A stretch of 64,000 bases of DNA from Pontibacter sp. HSC-36F09 (lineage in GTDB: Bacteria > Bacteroidota > Bacteroidia > Cytophagales > Hymenobacteraceae): NCBI RefSeq assembly GCF_024171605.1, contig NZ_JALKAA010000002.1, positions 558,001 through 622,000 on the forward strand, written 5' to 3'. The notes under the pieces were generated by a model. It ran no database searches. It was not told the DNA's origin and saw only the letters and a list, made by a program, of their open reading frames with translations. The position numbers and the translations under genes were made by a program. Of this stretch, positions 17,125-25,710 are shown piece after piece. Each line of letters begins with the position of its first letter. Position 1 is the first letter of the stretch.

Positions 17125-18513
17125 TCAATATCCTTCGTTCTTTTCTAAGTTAGGATTTATTTCGATCTGCTGTAACGGAATAGGCCATAGGTTTCGGAAA
17201 GCCTGTGCGTCACAAAAGCCCAACACCTCGCAAGTGCGATTGTAGCGGCGCAGATCCATAAAGCGCAGACCCTCACCTACAAACTCAAGGCGGCGCTGAA
17301 GCAGGATTTCATCCAGCGCTGCTCTGTTAGTGAGAACCAATAATGGCCGTAGCCCTGCCCTGGTTCTTATGGCGTTGATGTCAGAAAGGACTTGTGGCGA
17401 TACAGGCAGAATGTTGTCGCCACCATTGGCTGTTTGTCTTACGGCAGCCTCTGCTCTGATCAGGTACATTTCGGCCAAGCGGATGACGATCACGTTATCG
17501 GCGTTGTTTACGGCGTCTTCGTACTTCAGCAAGCGACGACGGTTGGCAGAGCCCTCAATGCGAACAGTAGCCGCAAAACGGGAATCGCCATTGGCAGCCG
17601 ATGCCTGTAATACGTTGTACGTATCCTCGCTGACATAAAACTTCTGGCCTGGTGTGTTCGGGTTGGTAGCTGAGCCTAAGCTGTTCTGATCGTTCGGTGT
17701 AAAATCAATTTCGAAGATAGACTCTGAGTTGCCGCTTCCTTCGGTCGTAAAAACGCTGGCGAAAGTAGGCATCAGCGAGAAAGCGCCACTCTCGATCACC
17801 TGGCTGGCTTTGGCTTGTGCCTCTGCATTGTTGCCGTTCTGCAAATACACACGGGCAAGCAAAGCTGTGGCGGCAAGGCTCGAGGCACGGCGTGGGTCGC
17901 CAACCTCTACCAAGCTCAGCATGTTCTCAGCAGTAGCCAAGTCGGTAATGATCTGACTATACACTTCCTGCTCAGAAGAACGCGCCAAATACTGGATATC
18001 CGGCAGGCCGGATGTGGCATTCAACTCAAGTGGCACACCACCAAATACCTTCACCAGGTCAAAGTAAGCCAGCGCTCTCAGAAAGTGCATCTCACCACTG
18101 ATGGCATCGCGCTGCTCAGCCGTGATAGTACCAGCCGTAACCAAACGCTCTGCCTGAGAAATAACAGTGTTGGCTCGGTTGATAACCAGGTAAATGGTTC
18201 CCCAGAAATTTTCGATCTGCAGGTTAGATGCAGTTAAAGCACGTCGGGCTGCTTCGGCATCAGTGGTGAACGTGCCAACAAACTGCATGTTATCGGAGTA
18301 AATCTCGTGGTAAATGTTGTAACGGAAGCCATAGTAATCTTCAGACTGCAGGGCACTGTAAACGCCGAGTGCTGCCTTGTCCAGCGAATTGAAATCAGTT
18401 ACGGCAACGTCTGCTTCTACCTGCGTGGTAGGCGCCACTTCCAGTCTATCCTCGCAGCTGGTCAGCACACTTAAACCAAGCGCTGTAGCCAATATATAGG
18501 TGTATTTTTTCAT
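17125..18513 (-). CDS. SusD/RagB family nutrient-binding outer-membrane lipoprotein
   Basis: 462 residues, lipobox VLTSC at residues 16-20. SusD hallmarks: FNSLDKAALGVYSALQ near the start, HFLRALAYFDLVKVFGGVPL with TPR-type helices, and the C-terminal LRFMDLRRYNRT ... LWPIPLQQIEINPNLEKNEGY. It should cap the SusC channel encoded just upstream (20-base gap) and bind the substrate on the cell surface. No glycosidase, peptidase or sensor gene is adjacent, so the substrate (glycan or peptide) cannot be inferred. Confidence 0.95.
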   Translation of the reverse strand: MKKYTYILATALGLSVLTSCEDRLEVAPTTQVEADVAVTDFNSLDKAALGVYSALQSEDYYGFRYNIYHEIYSDNMQFVGTFTTDAEAARRALTASNLQIENFWGTIYLVINRANTVISQAERLVTAGTITAEQRDAISGEMHFLRALAYFDLVKVFGGVPLELNATSGLPDIQYLARSSEQEVYSQIITDLATAENMLSLVEVGDPRRASSLAATALLARVYLQNGNNAEAQAKASQVIESGAFSLMPTFASVFTTEGSGNSESIFEIDFTPNDQNSLGSATNPNTPGQKFYVSEDTYNVLQASAANGDSRFAATVRIEGSANRRRLLKYEDAVNNADNVIVIRLAEMYLIRAEAAVRQTANGGDNILPVSPQVLSDINAIRTRAGLRPLLVLTNRAALDEILLQRRLEFVGEGLRFMDLRRYNRTCEVLGFCDAQAFRNLWPIPLQQIEINPNLEKNEGY

Positions 18514-18533
18514 CTTGCTAATCGGTTTAAGGA

Positions 18534-21500
18534 TTAAAATCCAACATTAATACCAAATGTGATGGTACGGTTCTGCGGCACTGTATAGAAGTCCACACCC
18601 AATGTGGTATTGCTGGTGCCTGCAAAGTTCACCTCCGGGTCGAAGCCAGGATAATCGGTGAAAGTAACGAGGTTCTGAGCCTGGGCGTACAGGCGCAGCG
18701 TTCTCATTCTCAGTCGCTCACTGATTGTGGATGGCAGGGTATAGCCCAGCACCAGGTTCTTGAGGCGCAGGTATGAGCCATCGTAAATGAAGCGAGAAGA
18801 GTTGCTACGGCCGTTGTAGTTCAGGTCTTCGTAAGTAGCCCGAGGCACGTCAGTTACGTCTCCTTCCTGCTGCCACCTGCCCAGCACGTCTTCCAGCATG
18901 TTATCGTCGTAGCGGCCCAGGTGCATCTGGTACTCCCGCGACGGCATGGCAATGTCGTTGCCGTAAGAGAACTGGAAGAACACGTTCAGGTCGAAGCCCT
19001 TGAAGCGCACTGTGTTTGTTAAACCACCTATAAAGTCTGGCTGGGCGTTACCGATTACCGTGAAGTCGTCGTCTGTGATGATACCGTCGTTGTTGATGTC
19101 GCGGTAGTTCACGTCACCTGCCAGCGTGCCGTTAAACTCGGTTTTAGAAGCCGGAACCTGGTCTTGTCTGCTGTAAATGCCGTCAGCGATCAGGCCATAG
19201 AACGTACCAATCGGATAGCCCTCGCGCAGCACGATGGAATTACCACCGAAACCGTAGAATATATCCTGGCCTTCGTAGAGCGAAGTCACCTTATTGCGGT
19301 TGCGGGCAATGTTAAAGTCTGTTGTCCAGTTAAATCCATTACCCGGATTAGAGATGTTTACCGTGTTCAGGGCAATCTCAAAACCCTTGTTCTCTGTAGA
19401 GCCCACGTTAAACTGCACGCTTGAGAAACCACTCTGGGTAGGTATAGGGCGAGCAAACAACAGGTCATCCGTCTTCTTCACATAGTAGTCAACAGCCAGG
19501 TTAACGCGCCCGTTCAGGAAGCCGATGTCGGCACCCACGTTAAACTGCTTGGTGGTCTCCCACTTCAGGTCAGGGTTAGCCAGCTGCGACTGCGCCAAAC
19601 CAGACAGGTCGAGGTAGTTACTGCCACCTGTATAAAGGGCCAGGTAGCGGAAGTCGCCAATTTCCTGGTTACCGGTTACACCATAGGAGGCACGCAGTTT
19701 CAGTTCGCTCATGTAGTCAAGACCCGACATGAAGTCTTCTTCGATCAATCTCCAACCAGCAGAAACGGATGGGAAGTAACCAAAGCGGTTGTTTTCGCCA
19801 AAGCGCGAAGAGCCGTCAGCACGGAAGTTCACACCCAGCAGGTACCTGTCTCTGAAAGAGTAGTTTACACGGCCAAAGAACGATACCAGTGAAGACTCAA
19901 GTTCGGAGCCTGTACCAGCGTTTACGCGGGCTGCGCTCGATACGTAACGGAAACGCTCACTGGCAAAGCCCTCGCCTGTCACACTGGTGTTGCGGATCAC
20001 ATTGTCCTCATTGCTGGCGCCTATTACGGTAGAGAAGCTGTGGATTTCGTTGAAAGCTCGGTTGTAAGCGAGTGTGGCTTCCAGCAAGCTCTTCGAAACA
20101 GTTGTCGTGGCATTGATTGCCTGACCACCCTGCGCCTCAAAAGTAGCACCAGGGAAGTTAGCTGCGCTGTAGCGGCGCTCATCCACATTCAGCACGTCCA
20201 TACCGCCCTTCACCTGAAAGTCAAGACCAGGTACAATGGTGTATTTGGCAAAGGCATTGCCTACGGCGCGCAAGTTGCGTGTCTCGTTATCATTTTCACG
20301 GCCTTCTGCCACTGGGTTGGTATAGAAGAAGTTTGGATAAGAGTACGTTTTGGTTTCTATGTCCGTGTAAACCGGCCAGAGTGGAGAGGCTGCCAGCGCA
20401 TTGGCAAACGGGCTGGTAATGGAGTTATCGCTGATGATACGATCGCTGTCAGATCGGCTGAGCTGGATGCTGGTACCTAGTGCGAATTTGTCATTCGCCT
20501 GGTGGTCCAGGTTCAGTCGGGTAGAGTAGCGCTGGTAGCGGCTGCCGATCACGACGCCTTTCTGATCGAAGTAGTTACCAGACACATAATAGCGTGTCTT
20601 CGGATCGCCACCGCTGAGTGAAATTTCATAATTCTGAATACCAGCCCTGCGGGAGATTTCATCTACCCAATCCGTATCCGTCAGCGGGAAATCAACTCCG
20701 TTATAATAGAAGTCAGTAAACTCCTCTGGCGTGTATTGGCCCTCCGGTATATAACCATCATTTACGAAGGCCTCCATCATGATGTCGGTATACTGCTGGG
20801 CATTCAGAAGTTTTGGTTTCTTCCAGTAATTCTGTGTACCCGCATACATGTTGAAGTTAATCTGCGTCTGGCGGGCGGAGCCACGCTTGGTTGTGATCAG
20901 CACAACGCCATTGGCAGCACGCGAACCGTAGATGGCAGCAGCAGAAGCGTCTTTTAGAATGTCAATGGACTCGATGTCGTTCGGGTTGATGTCTGTAACA
21001 GCGTTAACGGATTGCCCCCCAAAGCCAAGTTGTGAAAAATCACCTGTTGTAAGGGGCACACCGTCCACTACATAAAGCGGCTGGTTGCTGGCGGAGATGG
21101 AGGTTGCACCACGCACACGCACCGTGATACCGCCGCCGGGCGTACCTGAGTTTTGAGAGATCTGCACACCAGCAGCACGGCCCTGCAGCGCCTGGTCAAC
21201 ACCTACAACCGGCAGGTTCTGGATATCCTCAGATTTTACCTTCGCAGTAGCACCCGTTACCTCACGACGCTCCTGCGTGCCGTAACCCACTACCACCACT
21301 TCGCTCAACTGCCGCTCGTCAGCAGCCAACTGCACATCAATTGTAGAACGTCCGCTGACAGGTATTTCCTGACGCTGCATACCGATAAAGCTGAAAACCA
21401 GTGTGGCGTTGGGTTGTATGGTCAGGGTGTATTCGCCATCGACTCCTGTGGTGACACCATTGGAAGTGCCCCGTTCCAGCACGGTAACACCCGGTAGCGC

Positions 21501-21611
21501 AGAGCCGTCAGTGGCAGCGGTGACCCTACCGGATACAGTTTGAGTCTGAGCCCAGACACTCCCTACAAGTGTCAGGACTAAAAAGAAGCTCAATAGTATA
21601 CTCTTCTTCAT
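18534..21611 (-). CDS. SusC/RagA family TonB-linked outer-membrane receptor
   Basis: 1025 residues. Signal peptide ending SVWAQ, a carboxypeptidase-like beta domain (~25-95, VSGRVTAATDGSALPGVTV), the SusC motif LSEVVVVGYGTQ that includes the TonB box, a plug domain (~115-230, with RVRGATSISASNQPLYVVDG) and a long barrel ending in aromatic-rich FGINVGF. It imports a SusD-bound substrate using TonB energy. Promoter region is very AT-rich (21612-21780) without a clear -7 box. First gene of the susC-susD operon. Confidence 0.96.
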   Translation of the reverse strand: MKKSILLSFFLVLTLVGSVWAQTQTVSGRVTAATDGSALPGVTVLERGTSNGVTTGVDGEYTLTIQPNATLVFSFIGMQRQEIPVSGRSTIDVQLAADERQLSEVVVVGYGTQERREVTGATAKVKSEDIQNLPVVGVDQALQGRAAGVQISQNSGTPGGGITVRVRGATSISASNQPLYVVDGVPLTTGDFSQLGFGGQSVNAVTDINPNDIESIDILKDASAAAIYGSRAANGVVLITTKRGSARQTQINFNMYAGTQNYWKKPKLLNAQQYTDIMMEAFVNDGYIPEGQYTPEEFTDFYYNGVDFPLTDTDWVDEISRRAGIQNYEISLSGGDPKTRYYVSGNYFDQKGVVIGSRYQRYSTRLNLDHQANDKFALGTSIQLSRSDSDRIISDNSITSPFANALAASPLWPVYTDIETKTYSYPNFFYTNPVAEGRENDNETRNLRAVGNAFAKYTIVPGLDFQVKGGMDVLNVDERRYSAANFPGATFEAQGGQAINATTTVSKSLLEATLAYNRAFNEIHSFSTVIGASNEDNVIRNTSVTGEGFASERFRYVSSAARVNAGTGSELESSLVSFFGRVNYSFRDRYLLGVNFRADGSSRFGENNRFGYFPSVSAGWRLIEEDFMSGLDYMSELKLRASYGVTGNQEIGDFRYLALYTGGSNYLDLSGLAQSQLANPDLKWETTKQFNVGADIGFLNGRVNLAVDYYVKKTDDLLFARPIPTQSGFSSVQFNVGSTENKGFEIALNTVNISNPGNGFNWTTDFNIARNRNKVTSLYEGQDIFYGFGGNSIVLREGYPIGTFYGLIADGIYSRQDQVPASKTEFNGTLAGDVNYRDINNDGIITDDDFTVIGNAQPDFIGGLTNTVRFKGFDLNVFFQFSYGNDIAMPSREYQMHLGRYDDNMLEDVLGRWQQEGDVTDVPRATYEDLNYNGRSNSSRFIYDGSYLRLKNLVLGYTLPSTISERLRMRTLRLYAQAQNLVTFTDYPGFDPEVNFAGTSNTTLGVDFYTVPQNRTITFGINVGF

Positions 21612-21858
21612 ATTAGTTAAATTTGATTTACACTTAAGAACGTTTTTACGGAAATATTGTAAATAAATCGAAGAAATAATTTAATTATATTAAATAAAAC
21701 ATAAGTAAATATTCAAATAACTATATTTTTCAAAAGACAAAAATCAGCGCTTCCCTAACATGTTGCTTACAGATTAGACTTCGTGAAATAGAAAAGTATA
21801 GTGTATAGGAAAGCGAGTTCTCAGGTATCTACCGCTTCAATTCCCGGTGTTGTTGATG

Positions 21859-22488
21859 TTATTTCTTTTCCAGCATCGTCACACTCAAGAAGCCGCTGCC
21901 CTCTTTAATGACCGACTTCCAGCCCAGGTCCTGCAGGTACCAGCGTATAAAGTTGTTGAGCAGGCCATGCGCCACCAGTATCACGGGCGGGTTATGCTCG
22001 GCCTGTTGTGCCAGAAAGGAAGCCGCTTCCCGTGCCCGCTGCTTCGCCTGCCTGAACGTTTCGATTCCCTGGCTGTTGAGGCCCAGCATCCAAAGCACCC
22101 TGGCGCTCACCAACCAAAGCCGGATGGGTAGCCGTAGCAGAGGCAGGGAGAAAATGCGGCGCTCAAACTCCCGGAATTCGTGTCGTACCACTAATTCCAC
22201 CTCCTCCCCAAATATCTGTCGGGCAGTGAGCTGCGACCTTTTCAGGGTGCTGCAATATACCTGGCAAACCTCCTGGTAGGGAATGGCCTCGTGTTCCATG
22301 ACAAACTGCTCCACCTCCGCTGCGTCGTAGGCGCTGATGTAGTTGCTTGCATCTGCCTTGCTAAAGTATCCCTTTTTTGGCACCACTGGCCGCGCATGGC
22401 GGATCAGGAAGATACGCCCTCTGGTACGACTGGTCTCTGGTACTCCTTTCAATGCAAGGCTCGCGTGGTTCAAACATGTTATACGCAA
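21859..22488 (-). CDS. Histidine phosphatase family protein
   Basis: Up to 209 residues. Phosphohistidine motif LIRHARPV near residue 29 and the second active-site histidine in ILVAHGLLNN near residue 170; FEVELVVRHEF-type middle region. Cytosolic phosphatase with unknown substrate; the RHG core is complete. Start is uncertain: the frame offers only TTG codons (22488 and later ones), with AAAGGAG around 22450; the region before RGRIFLIRH is not conserved in type. Stands alone, tail side facing the glycosyltransferase operon by its start. Confidence 0.78.
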   Translation of the reverse strand: MRITCLNHASLALKGVPETSRTRGRIFLIRHARPVVPKKGYFSKADASNYISAYDAAEVEQFVMEHEAIPYQEVCQVYCSTLKRSQLTARQIFGEEVELVVRHEFREFERRIFSLPLLRLPIRLWLVSARVLWMLGLNSQGIETFRQAKQRAREAASFLAQQAEHNPPVILVAHGLLNNFIRWYLQDLGWKSVIKEGSGFLSVTMLEKK

Positions 22489-22806
22489 GGCGTAAACCTA
22501 CGATGCCTGCGCACTGTTTGGCAGCTAATAATAATGCATGGTTTTAGAACACATGCCGCATATGGGATACACACCTGATAAAAAATCGTAAAAAACCGAG
22601 AATCACACTAACGGAATCTGGCTTGCACCCGTAATAGAATGCACTGCCGGCAGACGCCGGCCGGCCAGCCATCGGACATCCTTATACCTGGCCGGCACAA
22701 TTACCTATCCTATACCTGTCTCCAAAGCCGTTCTGCAACCGGACGTACAAGGTATACTGGCCTGAACCAAAACACGATGTAACACATATCTACACCAGAA
22801 AAGATA
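22489..22806. other. Gene-free divergent spacer
   Basis: Lies between the phosphatase (-) and glycosyltransferase (+) genes. It contains a palindromic GC-rich patch around 22648-22670 (GCCGGC...GCCGGCCGGCC) and several TATACC/GGTATA copies. No promoter box of the TAnnTTTG form was found with confidence. Confidence 0.4.
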
Positions 22807-23916
22807 ATGAAGATACCCCTTTACCCATCGACTATCCTGATGACTGCCGATACGGTTGGCAGCGTATGGACGTATGCACTGGAGCTAACAAGAGCCGTAG
22901 CAGCGCATGGCACCAATGTGGCGCTGGCGACCATGGGAGAGCCCATGAACGAGGAACAGCGCGCGCAGGTTGAAAGCATCTCCAACCTCACGGTATATGA
23001 AAGCGAGTATAAACTAGAGTGGATGGACTCCCCTTGGGAGGACGTAGAGAAAGCCGGTGAATGGCTGTTGCAACTGCGCGACCAGGTGCAGCCTGACATG
23101 ATCCACCTCAACCACTTGAGCTTCGGAAGCCTGGACTGGGGTAAACCCGTGCTGGCCGTGATCCATTCGTGTGTGCTGTCGTGGTGGCGCGCCGTGAAGC
23201 AGGAAGAAGCCCCGAAGAAGTGGAACAGGTATAGCGAGATGGTGCGCAAAGGACTGCAGGCAGTTGATATCGTGGTAGCGCCTACGCAGGCCATGATGCA
23301 CCAGGCAGAAGAACTGTACGGTCCGTTCAAACAGAGTGCCGTGGTGTATAACGGCCGCGGCCAGCAGTACTTTCAGTTCGGACGCAAAGAACCATTCGTC
23401 TTCAGCCTGGGCAGGGTGTGGGACGAAGCCAAGAACATTTCCATGCTGGCGCACATCGCCTCGGACCTGCAGTGGCCGGTTTATATAGCTGGCGAAGGCA
23501 AGCATCCGGAAACAGGGGAGTCTATGGAACTTGACAATGTGTATTTCCTGGGGCAGCTCACCAACAAAGAGGTGACCGACTGGCTATCCCGAGCGTCTAT
23601 CTATGCACTGCCTGCCAAATACGAGCCTTTCGGACTGACGGTGCTGGAGGCGGCCATGTCGGGTTGCGCGCTGGTAGTGGGAAAGACCGAAAGCATGGCC
23701 GAGGTATGGGGCAATGCCGCCCGGTACGTGGATCCGGCCAGTGCGGATGAACTGCGCGATACGATCGAGAATCTGATAGAAGACGAGTTTTGCCGCAACA
23801 TCATGGCTTGCCGTGCCGTGAAACGCTCCCATGGATACACTGCCGACCAGATGGCCCAGGACTACAGTTATCTGTACGGGCAGCTGGTCGAGGCACCGGT
23901 TTCGGTTTCTAAATGA
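22807..23916 (+). CDS. Glycosyltransferase family 4
   Basis: 369 residues of GT-B fold. N-terminal ILMTADTVGSVWTYALELTRAV, HLNHLSFGS and IHSCVLSWW; C-terminal nucleotide-sugar part with FSLGRVWDEAKN, GQLTNKEVTDWLSRASIYALP and the catalytic-type EPFGLTVLEAAMSGCALVVG near residue 275. It should transfer a sugar from an NDP-sugar to a cell-surface glycan or glycolipid. Followed after 40 bases by a CgeB-like glycosyltransferase, so likely a two-gene operon. Confidence 0.88.
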   Translation: MKIPLYPSTILMTADTVGSVWTYALELTRAVAAHGTNVALATMGEPMNEEQRAQVESISNLTVYESEYKLEWMDSPWEDVEKAGEWLLQLRDQVQPDMIHLNHLSFGSLDWGKPVLAVIHSCVLSWWRAVKQEEAPKKWNRYSEMVRKGLQAVDIVVAPTQAMMHQAEELYGPFKQSAVVYNGRGQQYFQFGRKEPFVFSLGRVWDEAKNISMLAHIASDLQWPVYIAGEGKHPETGESMELDNVYFLGQLTNKEVTDWLSRASIYALPAKYEPFGLTVLEAAMSGCALVVGKTESMAEVWGNAARYVDPASADELRDTIENLIEDEFCRNIMACRAVKRSHGYTADQMAQDYSYLYGQLVEAPVSVSK

Positions 23917-23956
23917 AAATCTAGCTTATCTTTACCAAAAATTGTCTGACAACGAC

Positions 23957-25051
23957 ATGAACATTGTTATACTCGGCCTTTCGATTACAACCTCCTGGGG
24001 CAATGGCCATGCCACTACTTACCGTAACCTGGTGCGGGCACTGCACGCCAATGCACACCGCATCCTGTTTCTGGAAAGAAAGCCAACGCAGCGTACTGCC
24101 CCCGATTTAGGCGAGCCTGACTTTTGCCAGCTCGGCACATATGCCTCGTTCGAGCAGCTGCGCCAGTACACGGAGCAGGTGCGGGAGGCTGATATGGTGA
24201 TCGTGGGCTCCAGCCTGGCGGAAGGCAATGCCATCGGGAAATGGGTGATCGAGACGGCAAAGGGCATCAAAGCTTTCTATGATCTGGATGCCCCCGCTAC
24301 CCTTACCGAACTGGAAGGCCAGGGACCGACTTACCTCAATGCGAGCCTGATACCTGCCTTCGACCTATACCTGTCCTGCACAGGCGGTCCGGCGCTGGAG
24401 CTGTTTGAACAGAAATATGGTGCCCGCATGGCACGGCCGCTGTATTTTTCAGTCGACCCGACACTATACCACCAGGAGTACCGCGAGATAAAATGGGACC
24501 TGGGTTACCTGGGCACTTATTCAGAGGACAGGCAGTTGACTTTGCAGAAACTGATGGTGGATGCCGCGGCACAGTGGCCCGCCGGACGTTTTGCGGTGGC
24601 GGGCACCAAATATCCCGAAGACATGGGCTGGCCCGGCAACATCACTATGCTCCATCACCTGACGCCAGTTGAGCACCGCGATTTCTTCAATAGCCAGCGC
24701 TTTGCCCTGAGCATCGCCCGCGCCGGCACCAGCAGGTTTGGCTACACCCCGAGCATGCGACTTTTTGAAGCGGCCGCCTGCTGCACACCCGTCATCTCCG
24801 ACTATTGGGAAGGTATAGAGACGCTGTTCGAGCCTGAGTCTGAGATTCTGATCACCAAGAGTGCCTCCGAAACGCTCCGTTATCTCCGCGAGATCTGTAC
24901 ATCTGAGCGGAAGGCGATCGGTATGCGGGCGCGTCGCAAGGTGATGGCGCACCACACGGCCGCACATCGCGCCCACGAGCTGGAAACCTACGTCGGGGAG
25001 CTCATGACTCTGGATACTTCCAATGAAGAACAGCTGGAGGTGATCAGCTGA
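23957..25051 (+). CDS. CgeB-like glycosyltransferase
   Basis: 364 residues from the ATG at 23957 (MNIVILGLSITTSWGNG). The frame extends 42 codons upstream, but that stretch overlaps the end of the previous gene and has no protein-like pattern. N-terminal Rossmann part, then LGYLGTYSEDRQLTLQ and a C-terminal block SIARAGTSRFGYTPSMRLFEAAACCTPVISDYWEG as in CgeB/GT1-like proteins. Probably works with the upstream GT4 enzyme on the same surface glycan. A weak -7-like TATCTTTA lies upstream at 23928-23935. Confidence 0.82.
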   Translation: MNIVILGLSITTSWGNGHATTYRNLVRALHANAHRILFLERKPTQRTAPDLGEPDFCQLGTYASFEQLRQYTEQVREADMVIVGSSLAEGNAIGKWVIETAKGIKAFYDLDAPATLTELEGQGPTYLNASLIPAFDLYLSCTGGPALELFEQKYGARMARPLYFSVDPTLYHQEYREIKWDLGYLGTYSEDRQLTLQKLMVDAAAQWPAGRFAVAGTKYPEDMGWPGNITMLHHLTPVEHRDFFNSQRFALSIARAGTSRFGYTPSMRLFEAAACCTPVISDYWEGIETLFEPESEILITKSASETLRYLREICTSERKAIGMRARRKVMAHHTAAHRAHELETYVGELMTLDTSNEEQLEVIS

Positions 25052-25074
25052 AATAAACTTGTTTAAATTGCATA

Positions 25075-25116
25075 AGCCATACCTGTTATGCTGTGAAGCA
25101 GGTATGGCTCTTTTTT
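25075..25116 (+). terminator. Terminator of the glycosyltransferase operon
   Basis: 11-bp perfect stem AGCCATACCTG / CAGGTATGGCT (25075-25085, 25099-25109) plus T run. The stem is built from the window-wide GGTAT motif in inverted orientation. Confidence 0.85.
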
Positions 25117-25155
25117 GTGCAGTAGCCACTGCTCCGCACTGATAATTTGAAAACA

Positions 25156-25710
25156 ATGAAGAAAGGATTAGAACGCTGGAAAACACTCAAGTCGGAAGTA
25201 GTCTTTAACCACAAGTGGTATACCTTGCGCCGCGACCACGTGGAGCTGCCCAACGGTCACCAGATGGATGATTATTTTGTAAGCGTGCGCCCCGATGTGG
25301 TGCTCACTTTTCCGATCACCGAAGATGGAAACGTGCTTTTTGTGCGGCAATACAAACACGCTGCCAGCGATATTTTTATCGAGTTGCCGGGTGGCGTAAT
25401 TGATGCGCACGAAACCGACCCGCAGGAAGCAGCCCGTCGCGAGCTGCTGGAAGAAACCGGCTATACCTCCGACGACGTAGAGTTGCTCCTAGAAGTGATC
25501 GACAACCCGACAAAGGACACTAACAAAATCTACTTCTTCCTGATGCGCAACGCGCGCGAAGTGGCTGCCCAGGACCTGGACGAGAGCGAGCACATCGAAG
25601 TGCTGAAAGTGCCCCTCCACGAAGTCGAGCAAATGGTGCTCAACGGGCAAGTGCATGTGTCGGGCTCGGTGGCACTCTGCCTGCTGGCCCTCCGCAAACT
25701 GGGGCTTTAG
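25156..25710 (+). CDS. Nudix hydrolase, ADP-ribose pyrophosphatase type
   Basis: 184 residues from the ATG at 25156; the frame can be extended by three codons to a TTG at 25147, which lies in a TAATTTG box-like stretch and is less likely. Complete Nudix box GX5EX7REUXEEXGU: GVIDAHETDPQEAARRELLEETGY near residue 80, split here as GGVIDAHETDPQ and AARRELLEETGY. FVRQYKHAASD before the box is typical of ADP-ribose/GDP-mannose pyrophosphatases. Cytosolic. Its stop codon overlaps the stop of the convergent aminotransferase-GRAS gene by four bases. Confidence 0.9.
   Translation: MKKGLERWKTLKSEVVFNHKWYTLRRDHVELPNGHQMDDYFVSVRPDVVLTFPITEDGNVLFVRQYKHAASDIFIELPGGVIDAHETDPQEAARRELLEETGYTSDDVELLLEVIDNPTKDTNKIYFFLMRNAREVAAQDLDESEHIEVLKVPLHEVEQMVLNGQVHVSGSVALCLLALRKLGL

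Noticed and set aside
17125-21611. Complete polysaccharide utilisation locus
   Set aside because: Only the SusC/SusD pair is present. No glycoside hydrolase, polysaccharide lyase, sulfatase or hybrid sensor is adjacent, so substrate class cannot be claimed.
23831-23956. N-terminal extension of the CgeB-like glycosyltransferase
   Set aside because: Overlaps the end of the preceding gene in another frame and lacks protein-like composition; the ATG at 23957 gives the normal fold start.
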